A stretch of 36,713 bases of DNA from Hyphomicrobiales bacterium (GTDB lineage Bacteria; Pseudomonadota; Alphaproteobacteria; Rhizobiales; Methyloligellaceae): contig JANQLP010000010.1 of NCBI GenBank assembly GCA_028280515.1, positions 1 to 36,713 on the forward strand. Direction: 5' to 3'. Positions within the stretch are counted from its first letter, which is position 1, and every line of letters starts with the position of its first letter. Position numbers and translations under genes: made by a program. The notes beneath the pieces were generated by a model. That model had not been told where the DNA came from and searched no databases. It saw only the letters and a list, made by a program, of their open reading frames with translations. Below are positions 14,569-21,368 of the stretch, one piece after another.

Positions 14569-15399
14569 ATGCCGTTTCCCGCCAAACCTCTGAAACTTGC
14601 GATTCTCACCCCCATGCTGGCGCTGCTGCTCAACGCGTGTGCCCTGGAGGGGGACTTCGGCCGGCCGCAACCGACATTCTTCCAGAAGGTCGCAGACCGC
14701 TATGTGGCGAGCGATGCGACATTGCTCGGCACCCGGGGCGGATCAGGCGTGACAGACGATGAAGTCGCGATGCGCAATGCCGGCAATCTGCTGTCGAGCC
14801 CGTTGAGACTGCCCGAGCCAACGATGGCAAGCCGTGGTTGGAAGGACAGCGGGTACGGGACCGATCTGCCGCCGGCGAATGCGGGTCTGCGCATGCAGGC
14901 GATGGAGGAGCAACTGGCCGCCGACCACCAGGCCCTCACTGAATTCGGCCGAGCGGCACAGCGCGTACTGATGACCGATGCGCGCCGCATGCAGGCGGTC
15001 TATGACCACAATCCGTATCTCCTGGTCCAGGACCGGCGGTCGGCACGGGAGCGTATGCGCGAGAACTACGACTACGTCATAGCTGTCCTGAACGACTTCG
15101 CGCGAAGGCTTCAGGCGTACCATCAGGCCATTGCGGACTTTCAGGTAACGAGCCCGAACGTTCCGGTCGTGGACGCCCGGAACTCGCTCTACCATCTGCG
15201 TGACCGGGCGGCTTCGCTCGAGTATGAACTCAAGAACCTTCACGAGGTGACGCTGGCCCGCGGTATCTATCGGCCGCACCGTCCGCCAAGACGGTGGGAC
15301 GCCGGCTATGAGCGCAACAGGCTTGATCCGTCGGAAGGCGATTTCGAGCGATACTATACCGAAGAGGACGCCGCAGCCGCGGAAGATCCCTATAAATAG
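14569..15399 (+). CDS. Predicted lipoprotein, unrecognised family
   Basis: 276 residues from the ATG at 14569. This start is preferred because it gives a normal lipoprotein signal: MPFPAKPLKLAILTP, then a hydrophobic run and the lipobox LLNAC with Cys24. The in-frame ATG at 14494 would add 25 residues and make the signal too long; neither start has a strong ribosome site. The mature protein is largely helical, with likely coiled-coil stretches (about 110-235: MQAMEEQLAADHQALTEF, RRSARERMRENYDYVIAVL, LRDRAASLEYELKNLHEV), and ends in an acidic tail. I do not recognise the family. Its content and neighbours (peptidoglycan-binding protein, penicillin-binding protein) suggest an envelope role, as inference. 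Confidence 0.78.
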   Translation: MPFPAKPLKLAILTPMLALLLNACALEGDFGRPQPTFFQKVADRYVASDATLLGTRGGSGVTDDEVAMRNAGNLLSSPLRLPEPTMASRGWKDSGYGTDLPPANAGLRMQAMEEQLAADHQALTEFGRAAQRVLMTDARRMQAVYDHNPYLLVQDRRSARERMRENYDYVIAVLNDFARRLQAYHQAIADFQVTSPNVPVVDARNSLYHLRDRAASLEYELKNLHEVTLARGIYRPHRPPRRWDAGYERNRLDPSEGDFERYYTEEDAAAAEDPYK

Positions 15400-15435
15400 G
15401 GCTCTGCGACACGACGTTATCCGGCAGGGCCGGTT

Positions 15436-15993
15436 TCAGCTTCCGGGCAGGTTGCGGGAGCAGGTGCCGCGCTTCAGAGCGGCTTCCGTCCGGGCCGCGT
15501 AGCTCGGCCCGAGCAACGGGGCGCGAACGACCGCGATACCTTCACGCACGGGCGAATCCACAACGATCAGATCCTCCACCTCGTCCAGCAGACTGGCGCC
15601 CGCCTTCACCCCGACCTCGTTCTGGGTGGAGATGATGATCTCGATGCGGTCGCGTTTGAGCTCCCGTCCCGTGATCGCATAGAAATTTTCGCCGCTCGGC
15701 GTGTAGAAGGCGATGAGCCAGAGGTCGTCGAGGATATCGGTGCTGAGCCGGACCGCGCCGTCGGAAAGGTCGAACCGGCACACGCTGTAACGCACGTCTG
15801 GCGCCATCATCGGCAGGCTCTGATGCGACGGATTGGCCGCGGGCAACGCCACCATGCGGTTGGGTTCCGACAGGGCCGAAACGCGGGCCCACGCGTTCTT
15901 CGGTGCCAGATAGGGCAGGGTGAGGACCGCCACGATATGGATGAACGCGGCCAGGAAGACGATTCCGAGAACACTGACGATGACCGTCCTCAT
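15436..15993 (-). CDS. DUF1254 domain protein, exported or membrane-anchored
   Basis: 185 residues, from the ATG at 15993 that overlaps the stop of the upstream DUF1214 gene as ATGA (15990-15993). One N-terminal helix (residues 4-26). The soluble part has DVRYSVCRFDLSDGAVRLS and LWLIAFYTPSGENFYAITGR, typical of the short alphaproteobacterial DUF1254 proteins. In larger proteins DUF1254 is fused in front of DUF1214. Here the two are separate genes in the reverse order, DUF1214 first. It is the last gene of a three-gene minus-strand operon with the penicillin-binding protein. Biochemical function is unknown. Confidence 0.82.
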   Translation of the reverse strand: MRTVIVSVLGIVFLAAFIHIVAVLTLPYLAPKNAWARVSALSEPNRMVALPAANPSHQSLPMMAPDVRYSVCRFDLSDGAVRLSTDILDDLWLIAFYTPSGENFYAITGRELKRDRIEIIISTQNEVGVKAGASLLDEVEDLIVVDSPVREGIAVVRAPLLGPSYAARTEAALKRGTCSRNLPGS

Positions 15994-16574
15994 CGGCACA
16001 CTACCTTCTGGATCGTCGGCAGACCGCGCGTTGCCGCCTCCTGGTTGAGCACACTGATTGCGTCCCGCAGACCATAGGCTCTCAACATCAACTGCAGGCT
16101 GCCCTGCTCGGCGGACGGCAGCCAGTTTCCGGGACGGGCGCTGCGCGCCAGCACGATGCGGAACGATCCATCCGCGCGTCGTGCCACATCGGTGCGGTTG
16201 AACGCATGCCGGCCCGCCTTGTTCGGCACAAGCCGTCCCGTTCCGTCGTAGACGGCGAGGCTCCACCATGCCGCGTTGAGAGGTCGGCCCTCAATCACAT
16301 ATTCGCATTGAGAGGTGAGGCGTTCCCCGCTCTCATCCTTGTCCGCGTAGAAATAGAGCGCCGTTGTGGACGTGATCGGCAGGCGCCCGGCGCGGGCGAC
16401 ATGCGCCTTGGTGTACGGGTCCGCGTCCGGCTTTCCGGCCGACCACCAAACCGACCAGGGTCCGACGTGGCTTGTCGTGAGGGCGGAGCCCTCTTCGATC
16501 GTATACCAGGCGGAACCGAGCCCCAGAATGAGCGCGACCACGAAGATCAGAAGCAGATGCAGAATCGACCGCAT
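15990..16574 (-). CDS. DUF1214 domain protein, exported or membrane-anchored
   Basis: 194 residues. An N-terminal helix (4-23: ILHLLLIFVVALILGLGSAW) is followed by the DUF1214 fold: SHVGPWSVWWSAGKPDADPY, KAHVARAGRLPITSTTALYF, SQCEYVIEGRPLNAAWWSLA and ARSARPGNWLPSAEQG. It starts 5 bases after the penicillin-binding-protein stop and overlaps the DUF1254 gene by 4 bases, so the three are co-transcribed. The short alphaproteobacterial versions of these families occur as a gene pair and have no assigned reaction. The link to a cell-wall synthase suggests a periplasmic role in envelope maintenance, which is inference. Confidence 0.87.
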   Translation of the reverse strand: MRSILHLLLIFVVALILGLGSAWYTIEEGSALTTSHVGPWSVWWSAGKPDADPYTKAHVARAGRLPITSTTALYFYADKDESGERLTSQCEYVIEGRPLNAAWWSLAVYDGTGRLVPNKAGRHAFNRTDVARRADGSFRIVLARSARPGNWLPSAEQGSLQLMLRAYGLRDAISVLNQEAATRGLPTIQKVVCR

Positions 16575-16579
16575 AATTT

Positions 16580-18799
16580 CTATTGCCGGGGCAGGCTGGC
16601 GCGTCGGCCGGACGGCGTGTCGCGCGTCGGCGCACCATCACGCGAGGTGGAGCGAGCCGGGGGTGTACCCTGTTGCCGGTTTTCCTGCGCGAACGGTTCG
16701 CGCCCGAGGTCCTTGAACATGCCGTTCAGCGTTTGAAGGGTTTTGCGCGTCTTCGGTGGCAGTTTCTGTAGCGACGGGTAGAGCCGGTTGATGCGCGCAT
16801 CGACCCGCCGCATCGCGTCGAGGCGCTGCTGTTCGGCCACCTGGCTCGGATGTGGCGGAAGCCCCGGAATCTGCGGAATGTTGTAGGTGGCATGGGCGAA
16901 CATCATGAATTCCTTCCACGCCATCGCCGGCAGGTTGCCGCCGGTCACCTTGTTGGTGGGTGTGTAGTCGTCGTTGCCGAACCACGTGCCGGCAACATAC
17001 TGGCCCGTGAAGCCCATAAACCAGCCATCGCGCCAGGCGGAGCTCGTTCCCGTCTTGCCGACCGCATAGGTGAAGGGAAGCTGGGCGCGGCGCGCCGTAC
17101 CGCTGGAGACCACCAGCGCCAGCATGGAATTGAGCTGCTCGATCTTGGCGCGGTCGAAGAGCCGGCGCGGCTTCGGCTCGTCGCGTTCGCGCACATAGAG
17201 GATCTTGCCGAACGAGTTGCGGATTTCCTCGATCGCATACGGCTTGACCGAGTTTCCGCCATTGGCGAACACCGCGTAGCCGCCGGTGTGGTCGACGAGC
17301 GTCAGGCCGGTGTCGCCGAGCGCCATGGAACAGGTCTTCTTCACGTGGGTGAAGCCGAGCTTGTGGATATTGGCGAGGACCTTCTCGCGACCCACATCGA
17401 GCGACAGGCGGACGGCGACCGTGTTGAGCGAGCGCATCAACGCGTTCTTCATCGGCAGCCGGCCACGATATCCGCCGGAGTAGTTCCGCGGCGACCAGCG
17501 TCCGCAGAAAACCGGCCCGTCATACACGATGGAATTCGGCGTGTATCCGTGCTCCAGCGCGGTCAGGTAAACATAGGGCTTGAACGATGATCCGGGCTGC
17601 CGCAGCGCGTGGGTGGCACGATTGAACTGGCTTTCGCCATAGTCCTTGCCGCCGACAAGCGCGCGTACCGCACCGTCGGTTTCCATGGCCACGAGCGCGC
17701 CCTGTTTCGCCCGGCGCGCGCGGCCGTGTTTCCGCAGCGTGTTCTGGACAGCCGATTCGGCGGCCTTCTGAAGTCCGGTGTCGATGGTCGTCTGTGCGGT
17801 GAGTACGAACTCGCCGCGATCGCGCATGATCTTCTGAACTTCCTCGAACGCATAATCGAGATACCAGTCGGGGCTGTAGAAATCGTTGCGATTGACGATT
17901 TCCGCCGGGTTGAGGCGGGCGCCGTGAATCTGCCCCTCGGTCAGGAACCCGGCCTGAACCATATTGGTCAGGATCTCGTTGGCGCGCGCGCGGGACGCCG
18001 GCAGGTCGATGTGCGGGGCATATCGTGTCGGCGCCTTGAACAGACCGGCCAGCATTGCCGCTTCCGCCAGAGTCACATCCCGGACCGACTTGCCGAAGTA
18101 GAACTTGCTTGCGGCCTCCACGCCGAATGCGCCGCCGCCCATATAGGCACGGTCGAGATAGAGCTTCAGGATCTCGCGTTTCGAAAGCCTTGCCTCGAGC
18201 CAAAACGCGAGAAAGGCCTCGTTGACTTTTCGCCGAAGCGACCGTTCGGGCGACAGAAACAGGTTCTTCGCCAGCTGCTGGGTGATCGAGCTGCCGCCCT
18301 GGACCACGTCCGCGGCGCGAATGTTCTCCAGCAGGGCACGAAACGTGCCGAGAAAATCGATGCCGATATGGGCGAAGAAGCGGCGGTCTTCCGTTGCCAG
18401 CGTCGCCTTGATCATGTGGTCGGGGATCTCGTCGAGCGGAACGGCATCGGAATGGAGAATGCCGCGCTTGCCGATTTCGTTGCCGTACCGGTCCAGGAAC
18501 GTAACGCTGAATTTGCCGGCCTTCTGCCATGCGGTCCGCGTTTCCTCGAAGGCCGGAATGGCGAAGGCGAGCATGACAAGCAGGGCGCCGGTGCCCATGG
18601 TCGCGCCTTCGGAGACGAATTCGTTCAGAACGCGCTTGAAGCCGGAAATCTGGAAGCGCGCGAAAAAGCTCGAATAGGTGCTCCACCAGTCGCGGAAGCC
18701 GGCCCACGTGCCGAAGAGGCCGGCATCGATCGTCGAATCGAGCGCAAGCCAGTTGACCTGCTTCTTCTTGCGGGTAGGTTTGAAAATCCAGTCGCGCAC
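16580..18799 (-). CDS. Class A penicillin-binding protein (PBP1-type)
   Basis: 739 residues, starting at the GTG at 18799. A cytoplasmic N-terminus of about 65 residues precedes one membrane helix (about 68-84). The glycosyltransferase (GT51) domain has ATEDRRFF with catalytic Glu137, VQGGSSITQQLAKN and RRKVNEAFLAFWLE. The transpeptidase domain has the SxxK motif in QPGSSFKPYVYL (Ser404, Lys407), SLN at 457-459 and KTGT at 582-585. Both activities should therefore be intact: glycan polymerisation and peptide cross-linking. The C-terminal 100 or so residues are Pro/Arg-rich, without a recognised domain. It heads an operon with the DUF1214 and DUF1254 genes. I leave the gene name open (1A-like versus 1C-like paralogues). 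Confidence 0.93.
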   Translation of the reverse strand: MRDWIFKPTRKKKQVNWLALDSTIDAGLFGTWAGFRDWWSTYSSFFARFQISGFKRVLNEFVSEGATMGTGALLVMLAFAIPAFEETRTAWQKAGKFSVTFLDRYGNEIGKRGILHSDAVPLDEIPDHMIKATLATEDRRFFAHIGIDFLGTFRALLENIRAADVVQGGSSITQQLAKNLFLSPERSLRRKVNEAFLAFWLEARLSKREILKLYLDRAYMGGGAFGVEAASKFYFGKSVRDVTLAEAAMLAGLFKAPTRYAPHIDLPASRARANEILTNMVQAGFLTEGQIHGARLNPAEIVNRNDFYSPDWYLDYAFEEVQKIMRDRGEFVLTAQTTIDTGLQKAAESAVQNTLRKHGRARRAKQGALVAMETDGAVRALVGGKDYGESQFNRATHALRQPGSSFKPYVYLTALEHGYTPNSIVYDGPVFCGRWSPRNYSGGYRGRLPMKNALMRSLNTVAVRLSLDVGREKVLANIHKLGFTHVKKTCSMALGDTGLTLVDHTGGYAVFANGGNSVKPYAIEEIRNSFGKILYVRERDEPKPRRLFDRAKIEQLNSMLALVVSSGTARRAQLPFTYAVGKTGTSSAWRDGWFMGFTGQYVAGTWFGNDDYTPTNKVTGGNLPAMAWKEFMMFAHATYNIPQIPGLPPHPSQVAEQQRLDAMRRVDARINRLYPSLQKLPPKTRKTLQTLNGMFKDLGREPFAQENRQQGTPPARSTSRDGAPTRDTPSGRRASLPRQ

Positions 18800-18878
18800 T
18801 GGTGGTCCAACCTGGTTTTGCCGGAGGGGCGTTCCGAATCTTGTCCGGCGATTGTCGTGACGCCCAGGAGAATCTATA

Positions 18879-18891
18879 CCCGATTTTCGGG
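18879..18891. promoter_or_regulatory. 13-bp palindrome in divergent promoter region
   Basis: CCCGATTTTCGGG lies between the divergent PBP and YcgN-family genes. Reading the minus strand, TATAGAT follows directly and could be the -10 box of the PBP gene, but no good -35 box is at the right distance. A regulator binding site is possible. Confidence 0.3.
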
Positions 18892-18925
18892 CAAATCCAC
18901 GGCTATAAGTTCACGGGACGCTGCC

Positions 18926-19402
18926 TTGAGCGAAAGCAACGAACCCTTCTGGCGCACGAAGTCGCTTCGCGAGATGTCGCAGGATGAGTGGGAATCGCTC
19001 TGCGACGGGTGTGGACAGTGCTGTCTGGTCAAACTCCAGGATGAAGATACAGACGAATTGCTGCACACCCGGCTGACCTGCAAGTTGCTCGATATCGGCA
19101 GCTGCCGGTGTACGGACTATGAAAACCGCCACGAGCGGGTTTCCGATTGCGCCATCGTCTCGCCGAACACGATCGAACATCTCGACTGGCTGCCGCACAG
19201 CTGCGCGTACCGGCTGCTCGCCGAGGGCCGCGAGCTGTACTGGTGGCATCCGCTTGTCTCGGGTGACCCGAACAGCGTGCATCAGGCCGGTGTGTCAGTT
19301 CGGGACTGGGCAACCAGCGAGGAGGGCGTGCCGGAAGGCAAGATGGTCCGGTTCATCGTCAAGGATCCCGGCTTGAAGCGTATCCTCAGCGGCAAAGCAT
19401 AG
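18926..19402 (+). CDS. YcgN/UPF0260 cysteine-cluster protein (YkgJ family)
   Basis: 158 residues from the TTG at 18926. I prefer this to the ATG at 18974 because the residues before that ATG (NEPFWRTKSLREMS) match the usual start of the family, PFW-x-x-K-x-L. The cysteine cluster SLCDGCGQCCLVKL (CxxCxxCC) is followed by TCKLLDIGSCRCTDY and single Cys in VSDC and PHSC, nine in all, expected to bind a metal or a cluster. GRELYWWHPLVSGDP is a family hallmark. The function is not established. It is divergent from the PBP operon. Confidence 0.9.
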   Translation: MSESNEPFWRTKSLREMSQDEWESLCDGCGQCCLVKLQDEDTDELLHTRLTCKLLDIGSCRCTDYENRHERVSDCAIVSPNTIEHLDWLPHSCAYRLLAEGRELYWWHPLVSGDPNSVHQAGVSVRDWATSEEGVPEGKMVRFIVKDPGLKRILSGKA

Positions 19403-19725
19403 TCTTTTCGCCTGTCGTCTGAAATATCTGAATTCGTTGGATGAATTGTGGCTGCGGAGATGTATTGCGGCGGCGCTGCGCTCTGCGGCAGATCGTGCCA
19501 CCGCGTGCTGACCGGAACTGGTGCGCCGATTGTGCTGCGCTGTCATCTTACTGTTTTTTCACGTGTGCTATGAACGGATTTACGCTTTTTTAAGCTTGAA
19601 TTTCACATTGTTACAAATGTGATTCAGCGGTCTTCGGCATCTGATCACATGCCTGTGTCGGACACTGGAAACGGTTAATGGCGTGACCCATATGCCCCTT
19701 ACGTGACTGAGTTCGGAGACGAGTG
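19403..19725. promoter_or_regulatory. Gene-free region before the DUF3168 gene
   Basis: 323 bases with no credible gene. The main feature is the dyad TCACATT-GTTACA-AATGTGA at 19603-19622, 7-bp arms about 100 bases upstream of the DUF3168 start, preceded by a TTTTTT run and TTGAAT. It has the appearance of an operator. No transcription terminator is visible after the YcgN-family gene. Confidence 0.4.
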
Positions 19726-20142
19726 ATGGCATCGAGCGGGAATTGGAGTTTACAAAGAGGCGTTTACGAGGCGCTGACGTCGGATACGTCGGTGACGGGC
19801 CTTCTCGGCGGTGCGAAGATTTTCGACAGTGCGCCCCAAACCGCGAGTTACCCCTACCTGACCCTGGGCGAGAGCATTGACCCGGACTGGAGCACCGGTT
19901 CGGAAGAGGGCGCACAGCGCATTCTCACGTTGCACGTCTGGTCCCGGGCCGGCGGTGAAAAGGAAGCCCACGACATCATCGAGGCCATCCGGACAGCGCT
20001 TAGGAACGGACCCGTTGCGGTAAATGACGATCAACGGGTCGAGCTGCGCCACGAGTTCTCGGAGGCGCGGCGCGATCCCAACGATGAGGCCTACCACGGC
20101 ATCGTGCGCTATCGCGCGGTTACCGGTTCGCAGGCCGCCTGA
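19726..20142 (+). CDS. Orphan DUF3168 protein (phage/GTA tail-terminator family)
   Basis: 138 residues; the ATG at 19726 lies 7 bases after GGAG, and a GTG one codon earlier is in frame. Family segments: SLQRGVYEALTSDTSVTGLL, YPYLTLGESIDPDWST, ILTLHVWSRAGGEKEAHDII and RHEFSEARRDPNDEAYHGIV. DUF3168 is the fold of the tail-terminator/completion protein of siphophages and of the Rhodobacter gene transfer agent. There it sits between head-tail connector genes and the major tail protein gene. Here none of those neighbours is present: a cysteine-cluster gene lies upstream, and a terminator then a two-component system follow. It is therefore an isolated copy, either a remnant, a detached GTA gene or a recruited host gene. 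Base composition and codon use do not look foreign by eye. Confidence 0.87.
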   Translation: MASSGNWSLQRGVYEALTSDTSVTGLLGGAKIFDSAPQTASYPYLTLGESIDPDWSTGSEEGAQRILTLHVWSRAGGEKEAHDIIEAIRTALRNGPVAVNDDQRVELRHEFSEARRDPNDEAYHGIVRYRAVTGSQAA

Positions 20143-20178
20143 CTGGCAACGGTCTCGGCCAGCGAGATGGAATTGTCG

Positions 20179-20205
20179 AAGCGCCCTGTTTTCGGGGCGC
20201 TTTTT
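20179..20205 (+). terminator. Rho-independent terminator of the DUF3168 gene
   Basis: The stem GCGCCC / GGGCGC (20181-20186 with 20195-20200), extended by AA-TT pairs, has loop TGTTTTCG and is followed by five T residues (20201-20205). It separates the DUF3168 gene from the feu-like operon. Confidence 0.88.
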
Positions 20206-20300
20206 GTTTGCCGCCTCGCCATACCGGTCGGAGAAAAAAAACTGTCGATCACATTGTGTGGATTCAGATGAGGGCGCGTGAACGAAACCGGTGTAGAACA

Positions 20301-20318
20301 TTCATCTATGGTTCATCT
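20301..20318 (+). promoter_or_regulatory. Direct repeat, candidate OmpR-family regulator site
   Basis: TTCATCT-N4-TTCATCT (20301-20307 and 20312-20318) has the 11-bp period usual for OmpR/PhoB-type response regulators. It lies 46-63 bases before the start of the small periplasmic gene that heads the feu-like operon, so autoregulation by the encoded regulator is the simple reading. Confidence 0.5.
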
Positions 20319-20363
20319 GCAATTCCGTATGGTCTTTGCTGACGGACAAGTGCGAGGCATCGT

Positions 20364-20663
20364 ATGCGCGTTTCAGAAAAGCTACTTCGGGTCGCATGTA
20401 CGGCGATCCTGTGCGCCCCGCTGCTTGTCTCTGCGCCCGATGCCCACGCGCAAGGTGGCTGCGTGTCGTTCGCCCAGGCGCGCAAGGCAGGTTGGATCTC
20501 GGGGCTGAACCTGCGCTCCGCCGGCGCCGTCAAACAGAGCGTCGAAGCGCGAACCGGGGGGAAAGTCGTGTCATTCAAGATCTGCCGGTCCGGGCCCACA
20601 TACAAGTTGACGGTGATGAGTCCAAACGGAAACGTTATGACCGTCACCGAGCCAGCCCAGTAG
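20364..20663 (+). CDS. Small periplasmic PepSY-like protein, FeuN candidate
   Basis: 99 residues; the ATG at 20364 follows GAGG at suitable spacing. A signal peptide (residues 1-29) ends at AHA, leaving a mature protein of about 70 residues. The mature part has two cysteines (Cys33, Cys74; possible disulfide) and a PepSY-like ending (GGKVVSFKICRSGPTYKLTV, then NGNVMTV). It lies 33 bases upstream of a response regulator-kinase pair. In Sinorhizobium meliloti the small periplasmic protein FeuN is encoded with feuP-feuQ and holds the FeuQ kinase in check. Position, size and export match, but I cannot align the sequences here, so the identity is an inference. Confidence 0.75.
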   Translation: MRVSEKLLRVACTAILCAPLLVSAPDAHAQGGCVSFAQARKAGWISGLNLRSAGAVKQSVEARTGGKVVSFKICRSGPTYKLTVMSPNGNVMTVTEPAQ

Positions 20664-20696
20664 CCCGCGAGTCGAACCTGTTCCGGAGGATATGTC

Positions 20697-21368
20697 GTGC
20701 GCATTTTGGTCGTTGAGGACGATCAGGATTTGAACAGGCAGCTTGTCGATGCGCTGTCGGAAGCCGGCTATGCGGTCGATACCGCGTTCGACGGCGAGGA
20801 GGGGCACTTCCTCGGCGATACGGAGCCCTACGACACGATCATCCTGGATCTTGGCCTGCCGCAGATGGACGGCATCAGCGTTCTGGAACAATGGCGGCGG
20901 GAACAACGCAACATGCCGGTGCTCATCCTGACCGCGCGCGATCGCTGGAGCGATAAGGTCGCGGGCATGGACGCGGGCGCCGACGATTATGTGGCGAAAC
21001 CGTTTCACATGGAGGAAGTGCTGGCGCGTGTCCGCGCGCTGCTGCGCCGTTCGGCCGGTCACGCCAAGAACGAGATCGAAGTAGGTCCGCTCCGGCTCGA
21101 CGCCGGATCATCGCGCGTCACGCTCGAGGGAACGCCGGTCAAACTGACCGCACACGAGTACCGGTTGCTGGCCTACCTGATGCACCATCACGGACGCGTC
21201 GTTTCGCGGACCGAACTGATCGAACACCTGTATGAGCAGGATTTCGACCGGGATTCGAACACGATCGAGGTGTTCGTCGGGCGGCTACGGAAGAAGATAC
21301 CGGCCGACATGATCGAGACGGTGAGGGGGCTCGGCTATTGCCTTGGAAATCGCTCGGATGAGAGCTAA
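20697..21368 (+). CDS. feuP: OmpR/PhoP-type response regulator, FeuP candidate
   Basis: 223 residues from the GTG at 20697, 6 bases after GGAGGA (20685-20690). The receiver domain has acidic residues EDD (7-9), the phosphorylated Asp51 in ILDLGLPQMDG, Thr in LTARD and Lys in AKPF. The C-terminal winged helix shows LTAHEYRLLAYLMHHHGRVV and SNTIEVFVGRLRKKI. The receiver (GLPQMDG) and the closely linked PhoQ-like kinase are as in rhizobial FeuP and enteric PhoP. FeuP in Sinorhizobium controls ndvA for cyclic beta-glucan export in response to osmotic state. The stop lies inside the kinase start region (ATGAGAGCTAA), so translation is coupled. Function is inferred from family and context. Confidence 0.82.
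   Translation: MRILVVEDDQDLNRQLVDALSEAGYAVDTAFDGEEGHFLGDTEPYDTIILDLGLPQMDGISVLEQWRREQRNMPVLILTARDRWSDKVAGMDAGADDYVAKPFHMEEVLARVRALLRRSAGHAKNEIEVGPLRLDAGSSRVTLEGTPVKLTAHEYRLLAYLMHHHGRVVSRTELIEHLYEQDFDRDSNTIEVFVGRLRKKIPADMIETVRGLGYCLGNRSDES

Noticed and set aside
17609-18925. Long plus-strand opening across the PBP gene continuous with the YcgN-family gene, as a fusion protein
   Set aside because: It is the antisense shadow of a GC-rich real gene; the YcgN family starts near 18926 and the upstream part has no protein character.
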